NCBI GenBank assembly: GCA_964585305.1
Contig: CAZPDM010000006.1
Span: forward strand, 16,765-80,764
DNA from: CAZPDM01 sp964585305
GTDB lineage: Bacteria; Planctomycetota; Uabimicrobiia; Uabimicrobiales; JABWCH01
Length of the DNA stretch: 64,000 nucleotides
Reading direction: 5' to 3'
Shown here: positions 18,917-26,000 of the stretch, piece by piece
How positions within the stretch are numbered: position 1 is the stretch's first letter
Layout of the letters: each line of letters opens with the position of its first letter
The notes under the pieces: model-generated
The model's database searches: none
What the model was told of the DNA's origin: nothing
Seen by the model: only the letters and a program-made list of their open reading frames with translations
Program-made: the position numbers and the translations under genes

Positions 18917-19531
18917 ATGAAAACAAAATATATTCTCCTTGCAATATTATTAGGAAATATTTTATTCTATGGTTGCTCCTCAGATGAGGAAGTAACAACA
19001 ATTCCTGTAGAGTACACAAATAATTATGTAAGTGACAATGGAAGTAATAATTACTCAAATGACAACACATATTCAAGTGAAAATTTCTCAAGCAACAATT
19101 CAAGTAGTTCATCAACACCTTCTGATGGTATTCCTATCTTTTTGCAAAGAACTGTAGATACTGCTACTGCATATTTGGATAATATAACAAACTTAGCTTC
19201 TGAATATGATAGAATTTCAAAAGAAACTGATGGTATTCAAGAAGAATATAAAGCAACAATTAACGCATATAACGCTGCGTTACATTGCCAGGAATCTCCA
19301 GAAAATGAAGAATATAAAATCAGATATGAAAAGAAAATGGATAGACTTTTAGAAGTCCATCAAGAGAATATCAATAATGGGATTGAACCTGGCCCAAATA
19401 TTTATAAAAGTCCTGATATATCCTGGGTAGTTTCTACATTAAGTAATAATACTAATATTTTATCTGATAGGCTAAGTGAATTAAAAAGAGTTAAAGGAAA
19501 AGTTGTAGAACGTCAAACTAAAAAATATTAG
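18917..19531 (+). CDS. Lipoprotein, tandem paralogue 2 with Asn/Ser-rich spacer
   Basis: The lipoprotein signal ends at Cys20 (LFYGC). A low-complexity Ser/Asn/Asp linker of about 50 residues follows, absent from the neighbour. Then comes the shared helical module LASEYDRISKETDGIQEEYK...NTNILSDRLSELKRVKGK. The linker would hold the module away from the membrane. It starts 3 bases after its paralogue. The following ParB-like gene starts 19 bases after its stop, so all three may form one operon. I recognise no named family. Confidence 0.75.
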   Translation: MKTKYILLAILLGNILFYGCSSDEEVTTIPVEYTNNYVSDNGSNNYSNDNTYSSENFSSNNSSSSSTPSDGIPIFLQRTVDTATAYLDNITNLASEYDRISKETDGIQEEYKATINAYNAALHCQESPENEEYKIRYEKKMDRLLEVHQENINNGIEPGPNIYKSPDISWVVSTLSNNTNILSDRLSELKRVKGKVVERQTKKY

Positions 19532-19550
19532 GTTAGTATAGGAAAAAATT

Positions 19551-20501
19551 TTGCGTATTGTACAATTTTTATGGTTAGATAAAGCTCAAGATATTGTTGA
19601 TGTAGAAAGCATTCCAATATCATTTTGCCGCAATCGTTCTGCGTTGCAACAATCTGTTTCTAAAAATGGTGTTTTTATGCCCATTCTTGTTCGTCGTTCT
19701 TCTATATCTGCCTCAAATTGGCAGATTGTTTCTGGGCAAGGACGTTGGCAAATTGATACTAAGAATAAAATCCCAGCATTAGAAATTGAATGTGATGAAG
19801 AAGAAGCCTTATTGATTTATATTCAAGAGAATTTAGGACGAGGTTTTAATATCATTGAGATAGCTAAAATTATTGAACGATTTCATCAAAAATTTGATTG
19901 GACTCTAAATAAAATTAGTAATGTCTTAGCTAATTTATTGGATCTTCCGTTAGGAATAAAAGTTTTGCAAGACTATTTAGCAATTTTAAAATTGCCAAGT
20001 AGTATTTGTGAAAATATTGTGCAAGATAATCTTCCTTTGCGTGTAGCAATTATTTTTGCAGATTTTAGTTCAAATGAAGCAATTTTTTTAAGTAAACTAT
20101 GCAGAAAAATGCGTTGGAATGCAAATAAGCAAAGAGAAATATTAACATACCTTTGGGAAATCTGCCAAAGAGACAAAACAACGATTATAGAAATAATACA
20201 AAAACAAGAATTGCAAGAATTTCTTGAATCAGAAAATCCTGCTCAATATGCAGAACTAGTTCGCCAAAAAATCTTTGCTTTAAAAAATCCCAATCTGAAC
20301 CAGGCTCAAATGAAATTTACCCAATCAATTTCAAAAATATCTTGGCCTGTTCCTGTTTTAATCCAACCAAGCTCTAATTTTGAACAAAATCAAATATCCT
20401 TTCAATTCAATATTGATACTCCAGAAAATTTTCAAAAAGTTGTTGCACAATTGCAAGATATAAGGTATATAGTTACTGATCTTCTAACAATTGGGAAATA
20501 G
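19551..20501 (+). CDS. ParB/Spo0J-like N-terminal domain protein
   Basis: Residues 1-110 resemble the ParB nuclease/CTPase fold: ESIPISFCRN..., SVSKNGVFMPILVRR, QIVSGQGRWQ (position of the usual 'GxRRxxA' box), then ALLIYIQENLGRGFNIIEIAKII. A helical region follows that could hold a degenerate HTH. The C-terminus lacks an obvious dimerisation domain. The GERR-type box is weakened to GQGRW, so CTP binding is doubtful. The start is TTG with GGAAAAAA upstream. No parA is adjacent; it trails two lipoprotein genes, an odd setting for a partition protein. A regulator or a non-partition ParB-like protein are alternatives. Confidence 0.65.
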   Translation: MRIVQFLWLDKAQDIVDVESIPISFCRNRSALQQSVSKNGVFMPILVRRSSISASNWQIVSGQGRWQIDTKNKIPALEIECDEEEALLIYIQENLGRGFNIIEIAKIIERFHQKFDWTLNKISNVLANLLDLPLGIKVLQDYLAILKLPSSICENIVQDNLPLRVAIIFADFSSNEAIFLSKLCRKMRWNANKQREILTYLWEICQRDKTTIIEIIQKQELQEFLESENPAQYAELVRQKIFALKNPNLNQAQMKFTQSISKISWPVPVLIQPSSNFEQNQISFQFNIDTPENFQKVVAQLQDIRYIVTDLLTIGK

Positions 20502-20571
20502 ACTATAGTTTAAAATTGTAAGTTCAAACTGATATAGTTTAAACTTGAAATTTTTTTTGAAGGAGTTTAAC

Positions 20572-20742
20572 TTGAGTCTTAAAATTTTAGCAATATTGTT
20601 ATTATTAGCAATGTTCTTAACAGGGTGTGACCAAACTTTTTTAATTTGCCAAAAAGAAAAAACATCTGCTTCAGATCCAACTATTTCGGTTAACAGCCAA
20701 GAGGAAGCATATAAAATTCTTGCTGACGATCAAAATAAATAG
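20572..20742 (+). CDS. Very small lipoprotein (56 aa) sharing a signal-proximal motif with the 474-aa lipoprotein
   Basis: The start is TTG at 20572 with AAGGAG six bases upstream; an earlier in-frame TTG lacks a ribosome site. The signal ends MFLTGC (Cys19). The next residues, CDQTFLICQKEK, nearly repeat the CNQTFLICKNDK of the gene at 21327. The mature peptide is only about 38 residues. It looks like a stub or decoy form of the larger lipoprotein's N-terminus. Function unknown. Confidence 0.65.
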   Translation: MSLKILAILLLLAMFLTGCDQTFLICQKEKTSASDPTISVNSQEEAYKILADDQNK

Positions 20743-20750
20743 CAAAATTT

Positions 20751-20779
20751 CAGCAGCTAGCAAATTCGGTTGGCTGCTG
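20751..20779 (+). terminator. Hairpin after small lipoprotein gene
   Basis: CAGCAGC (20751-20757) pairs with GCTGCTG (20773-20779). A/T-rich flanks (AAAATTT and AATTTT) extend the stem imperfectly. Confidence 0.55.
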
Positions 20780-20838
20780 TGCAATTTTATCCCTAAAAAA
20801 GAAATCTTAACAAACAAAAATTTTATCTTATTTTTTCT

Positions 20839-20866
20839 TTGACCTTATCAAAAGAAATGATAAAAT
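20839..20866 (+). promoter_or_regulatory. Sigma-70-like promoter
   Basis: TTGACC (20839-20844) and TAAAAT (20861-20866) are 16 bases apart, about 100 bases before the GTG start at 20965. Confidence 0.5.
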
Positions 20867-20964
20867 ATCACAAATAATTTTTTCTAAAAAATATTTGCAA
20901 AAAAAACATTTCTTTTAAAATCGTTTGCATAAATTGCTTAAACATTTTTTTAAGGGAAGTATAG

Positions 20965-21324
20965 GTGTATCATAATAACTTTTTGGTATGGCTATTGCTA
21001 ATTACTTTAACGATTTTACTCGTAAGCTGTGCTAGTCCAAATTATCAAAATTTTGATCTATCCTCTGAGCCAATTAATTTAAATACACATGAATATCTTG
21101 GAGATGTAATTGTCGTTAAAGAAGGATACTATTTCTTAGGTTTTATCCCTTTTGCTACTAATAAAGAAGAATTTGCAAAAGAATTGATGGTAGAAAAAAC
21201 TCTTTGGGTTTTTCCAGAAGCAAATGCCATCTATGATATGAAAACTTATTTAAAAGAAGGCGTTGAATTTTTCGACTGGACACCTAGAACTATCGTAAGA
21301 GGAAAGATGGCCAAAAGGAGATAA
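20965..21324 (+). CDS. Small lipoprotein (119 aa), unknown
   Basis: The GTG start has AAGGGAAG nearby. The lipobox is LLVSC (Cys22). The mature part has a compact core, LGDVIVVKEGYYFLGFIPFA, suggesting a small beta-sheet domain, then a basic C-terminus (GKMAKRR). Two bases separate it from the next lipoprotein, so they are translationally coupled. It resembles short bacterial lipoproteins with a 'GxxxLGxIPF' core, but I cannot name the family. Confidence 0.7.
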   Translation: MYHNNFLVWLLLITLTILLVSCASPNYQNFDLSSEPINLNTHEYLGDVIVVKEGYYFLGFIPFATNKEEFAKELMVEKTLWVFPEANAIYDMKTYLKEGVEFFDWTPRTIVRGKMAKRR

Positions 21325-21326
21325 CC

Positions 21327-22751
21327 ATGAGAAAAACATATTTAATAATTGCTATCATAGCAATAGTTATATTTACAGGCTGCAATCAAACTTTTTTAAT
21401 TTGTAAAAACGATAAATCTTTTGATACTCCAGAAAAATTCTTTGCCTATATTGATACTGCTCTTCCTGCAGATTTAGCGGGAACTGGAACAACTACTGTT
21501 GTTGATGATGGTATGGCTGGAACTGGAAATACTACTGTTATTGACGATGGTATGGCTGGAACTGGAAATACTACTATTATTGACAATAATATGGCTGGAA
21601 CTGGAAATACTACTATTATTGAAAACCCTATAACTGGAACTGGTTCAACTAAAATTATTGATGATGGTATAGCTGGAACTGCGCAAGTAACGCCTATTAC
21701 CGAACCTGTTAAAGTCGAACCTGTTAAAGTCGAACCTGTTAAAGTCGAACCTGTTAAAGTTCAACCTATTGCTCCAACTGCAGGTCCTATTAAATTAGCT
21801 TATGATATTAGTGATGACTACTATACACCAGAAGGTGAAAAGTTTACTAATGCGGAAATTATGATTGATAACAAAGTAGTAGAAGAAGGAAGTATTATTC
21901 TTCCTGGTCCGCATAGTGTAAAAATTACTCGATTGGGATATAAAGATTTCCAAGGAAGCATTAACGTTCCAGTAAAAAATGAAGATGATACATACATTTT
22001 GAAAGCTCAAATGGTTAGTCTGCCAAGAGCAGTTAAAACTGTTGTTCGATATGATATATATCCTAACCCAGAACAAGATAAAAAACTTGGTCCATGCCAA
22101 ATTTTCCTGATGGGAAGCACCGATCGAAGAATGCAGGAAGTCAAAGACGGAACAATGGTAAAACCTGATCGGTATAATATTATTGCGCAACGTAAAGGAT
22201 ACAATGAATTTCGTGGGCGCGCGAATAATATTATTCCTGGAGTAACTCCTGTTGAAATTCCTATTTCATTCCAAGCGAAAAATCGAGTTGTCCAAACTGA
22301 AATAACTTATGATATTCAACCTTCAACTCAGCTACTTCAAGATTTAGTAATTAGTTTTATTGACTTCAATAAAGTCCCCAAAAATGTCAAGCCAAATGGA
22401 ATGATTCCTCCTGGCAAATATAATTATGAAGTTGTTCATCCTGCATATAAGATGGAAGGAAATCCAGAAACAATTGACATTCAACCTGATGAAGAACCTT
22501 TTGTAGTAAAAGCAAATATGATTGCCCAACCACGTCAGATTGTTTTTGATGCAGAACATAACAACATAATTATTGCCCCTACTCAAATTTTAGTTGATGG
22601 GGAAGAAATCGATAATACTAAACTTTATGAACCTGGTACACATCATTTTGTTATTACCTTTGATAAATTTGAAACAATCGATCAGGATTATGAAATTTTA
22701 CCTGGAAGTGGAACATTCAGAATAAAACTTGATTTAATTCCCAAAAACTAG
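21327..22751 (+). CDS. Lipoprotein with 13-aa tandem repeats, KVEPV repeats and four PEGA-like domains
   Basis: The lipoprotein signal ends IFTGC (Cys19). Residues about 51-115 are five copies of a 13-residue repeat (AGTGNTTVIDDGM type), followed by four VKVEP units. From about residue 152 there are four PEGA-like modules of about 80 residues, each with a 'YDI.P' strand, a 'G..xPGxHxxxIxxxGY' core and a 'xxPRxV'-type junction. The last two modules match the last two repeats of the giant proteins downstream. The short repeats probably act as a flexible stalk lifting the PEGA-like part off the outer membrane. A strong terminator follows. Confidence 0.8.
   Translation: MRKTYLIIAIIAIVIFTGCNQTFLICKNDKSFDTPEKFFAYIDTALPADLAGTGTTTVVDDGMAGTGNTTVIDDGMAGTGNTTIIDNNMAGTGNTTIIENPITGTGSTKIIDDGIAGTAQVTPITEPVKVEPVKVEPVKVEPVKVQPIAPTAGPIKLAYDISDDYYTPEGEKFTNAEIMIDNKVVEEGSIILPGPHSVKITRLGYKDFQGSINVPVKNEDDTYILKAQMVSLPRAVKTVVRYDIYPNPEQDKKLGPCQIFLMGSTDRRMQEVKDGTMVKPDRYNIIAQRKGYNEFRGRANNIIPGVTPVEIPISFQAKNRVVQTEITYDIQPSTQLLQDLVISFIDFNKVPKNVKPNGMIPPGKYNYEVVHPAYKMEGNPETIDIQPDEEPFVVKANMIAQPRQIVFDAEHNNIIIAPTQILVDGEEIDNTKLYEPGTHHFVITFDKFETIDQDYEILPGSGTFRIKLDLIPKN
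21477..21671 (+). repeat. Five 39-bp tandem repeats inside lipoprotein gene
   Basis: Units encode AGTGTTTVVDDGM, AGTGNTTVIDDGM, AGTGNTTIIDNNM, AGTGNTTIIENPI and TGTGSTKIIDDGI; a partial sixth unit follows. Units two to four are most alike in DNA, indicating recent slippage or recombination. Confidence 0.9.
21708..21767 (+). repeat. Four 15-bp tandem repeats (VKVEP)
   Basis: GTTAAAGTCGAACCT occurs three times exactly and once with two changes. It encodes a Val-Lys-Val-Glu/Gln-Pro stalk. Confidence 0.9.
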
Positions 22752-22758
22752 CCTTAAA

Positions 22759-22781
22759 AAGGGCGCGATTTCCGCGCCCTT
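22759..22781 (+). terminator. GC-rich terminator
   Basis: AAGGGCGCG (22759-22767) and CGCGCCCTT (22773-22781) form a stem around a 5-base loop, followed by an A/T tract. Confidence 0.85.
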
Positions 22782-22799
22782 CATAAAAATTTTCATATT

Positions 22800-22996
22800 A
22801 AACTTAGGCGAAGATCTGTTTTTATTCAATCACAGTTCTTAGCCTAAGTTTAAGTTTCTACTTCTGAAAAATATGTGATTGCCCTGAAAAAAAACATACT
22901 TAGGGGATTTTGCTTTCAGGTTTGCCAATGATTGGCAAACGCAAAGTTTCCGTAAAATTTCGCAAAGTTATTTCTACTAAGAAGTAGCTTTTGCGT
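22800..22996 (+). promoter_or_regulatory. Highly structured leader of the first giant PEGA-like gene
   Basis: The leader holds four inverted repeats. These are AAACTTAGGC/GCCTAAGTTT (22800-22809 and 22842-22851), the 19-base perfect dyad TTTGCCAATGATTGGCAAA (22921-22939), ACGCAAA/TTTGCGT (22939-22945 and 22990-22996) and CTACT/AGTAG (22974-22978 and 22983-22987). The dyad has a one-base centre, which suits an operator better than an RNA hairpin. Function is inferred only. Confidence 0.4.
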
Positions 22997-23014
22997 CAAG
23001 GTAAAGGTATTGTT

Positions 23015-26000
23015 ATGCCAGACGATAAAAGACCACTGATCCCTCAAGTTTCTCAAAAAGATTCGCAAGGGGCCGATGATAAAGATAAAAAAGGAATGCG
23101 CCATCGGGTAATGATGAATCCTTCCGAGATTGGATTAACAGCGCGGATTCGTCGAGCCTTGCTCGAACCATCTAGCGTTACTCAACAAATCCGCATGGCT
23201 ATGGTACGTAAAGTACAAGACCAAAATTCCTTCTTCTACATGAAGAGCAACCACTTTATCATAATCGGCAGTTTGTTAGTAATTTTAATCCTCTTCGGCT
23301 ATTTAGCCTTCAAAAGTCGTATTATTGATGTTAAAATTGTTTATCCAAGTGGAGAGTCGAGAACTTTATCTGATGTTGCAGTAAGTCTATTTGAAGGAAC
23401 AAAAAAATTAGATGTTCCTGACTATCCTCGACAATTAACAGTAAAACGTTATGATGTATATGGTGATGATCTCAGTGAAGATGATTTTAAAGTCATCAAC
23501 AGTGATAAACAAGAAGTAGATCATAAAAAATTACTTCCAGGAACCTATACTCTTAAAATCACTAAAAAAGATTATAAAACACTTGAAATTCCTCTTGAAA
23601 TTGGCAAAACTAATCTTGAAAAAGCTGTAAAACTCGAACCGCTAGTTGAAACTAAGCGAGAATTAAAATTATACGTGGACGATCCGCTTGAACAAGATCA
23701 GAATATTGAACCAGATGCAGTATTTTTGGTAACTGCAAGGGATAAAGACAAAGAATCTATCAAAAATAAATATATGAAGCCTGGAAAATATTCTATTCGC
23801 GTGGAAAAAGCTGGTTATATTGGACAAGAAATCGAGCTTGATATTCCAGAAAGTGGACGAGTAGAAAAGAAAATCCCACTGCAATATCAATCCCGTTCTG
23901 TAAAAATGCTGGTAGATGATGGCTTGACAGAAAAAGGTTATGAACCCGAAGTAGCCATGAATGAAATTAAATTATATCAGGAAGGCAAACTTATTCCTTT
24001 CAAAAAGGAACAAGGTATTATGCCAGGATGGTATGATTTGGATGTTGAAAGAGATGGTTACTATCCATACAAAACTCGTATCAAAATTCCAGCAGGTGCG
24101 GATCTTTTTGCTTTAAAAGTTCCCTTAAAACCACAAGAACGTCAAGTTGCTATAGTTCCTAATTATGATGTTGCGCCAGCAAATTTACGTCCAGATAAAG
24201 CCTATTTAACTGATCTTACAGCTAGCAATAAAGATGTCATCCCGATTACAGATGGATTACGTGTATATCCTGGCTGGTATTGGGTAAAAGTAGAAAAAGC
24301 CAATTATCATCCCTATAGTGCGAAAGTACAAATTACACCATCTACAAAGGCTTATGAAATTAAAGCGCATCTCATTTCAGTTTCTAAGCAAATCTTACTA
24401 AAAATTACTTCCGATTACGATGTCGAACCTAACGTTAACCCTGATGAGTTAATGGTGGACATGAGAATTGCTAAACCTGGCTATTTCCCTATTCAATGGG
24501 GAAATTTAAAAGGTGCTGAAAGAATGACTGAAGAAAGTAAATACTTTCAAATTCAATCATTAGAGCCTGAAAAGAAAGACATCTCTGTCCCTGTTTTCTT
24601 AGAAACAAGATTACGTAGAGTAGTTTGTAATATTACTTCTGATATGGGACCTGGTCCCGTCCAACCCGACTTGGCAACAATGACTCGTATTATGGATGGC
24701 AAACCAGTTGGCAATTTATTTGATATTAAAAAAGATGAACTTATTGTAAAACCTGGTCGCTACATGATTGAAATCAAAAAAGTAGGATTTGAAGATGTTA
24801 AACAAGAACATATTATTGATCCCAAACTTCAAGCCTACCAAATGAACATTGAATTAAAAGCCAAACTTTCTCAAATCATTGTTCAAACAGATTCCGACTA
24901 TGAGCCAGGTATTGAAGCTCGTGCAGATTCTATGATGCTAGATCGTGAACCTGCTGAATCTGGAACTCGCCGACGTCCAGGGGCGTATACAATTCTATTG
25001 AAAAAAGATGGATTCTATCCAATTGAACGAGTTGTTAAAATTGATCCTGGTGTAGATCCAATATTTGTTAAAGAACAATTTAAAGCTAAACCACGTCGCG
25101 TTGTTTATGAAATTACTGGAAAAAAATTTGATAAGATTGTTCCCGATTCTGTATTACTAGATCGTAGTCCTATACGAGAATTCCAAGAAGTTCCTCCTAA
25201 AAAGGCTTATGAAGCTAGAATCGAAAAACGTGGATACCAAAGCTGGAAAGGCAATTTTGATATTTTGCCCTCTGATAAAGAATATACACTTAAAGCACAG
25301 ATTCTACCTCTTAAACGTAAAGTGGAACTTGTTTTGGAAGCCAGTTTCCCTAAGGGAAAAGATTTATTACCAGCTAATGAAGCCACTATTGGAATTCAAC
25401 CTATTACAAATGATACAGAAGTCGAACCTGATAAATATAGCATCAATATTGTAAAAGATGGTTATAAACCGATCAATAAAACCGTCGAAGTAACTCCTGA
25501 TGATGCACCGTTCAAAATCTATGAAATCATGTACCCTAAAGAACGTGAAATTCGCACTGAAGTTGCTTATGATGTTCGCCCAGAAAACAGCAATATAACC
25601 AATGTTGTGCAAGTAGAGAGCGAAGATAAGTCCTTCCCTCTTAAAGAACTTAAACCTGGTGATAGAATTGAACCCAATAAATACAAACTATCGATTACTG
25701 CAGAAGGTTATGAAAAACTTACTGACAATGTAGAAGTATTGCCAGCAGAAACTGTCCATTCCTTTAAATATACTCTCATTTCCTTACCTAGAACAGTTTC
25801 AATCAAACTTTCTTCTGACTATCTGCAAGGTAGCGAAGTAACTCCAGAAAAAGTTTTGTTCAATGGCAAACCTTTCTCTGAACGAATGAGCATGGTTGAA
25901 AAAATTAAACCAGGACTTTATTCTGTATATATTGAAGCTATTGGCTATCATCCTATTCAAAAAGAAGTTTTCATTCCTGCTAGTGTCAATGATTTTGTAT

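Noticed and set aside
21708..21767. Regular 15-bp repeats as a CRISPR-like array
   Set aside because: No spacers; the units are in frame and encode VKVEP inside a lipoprotein.
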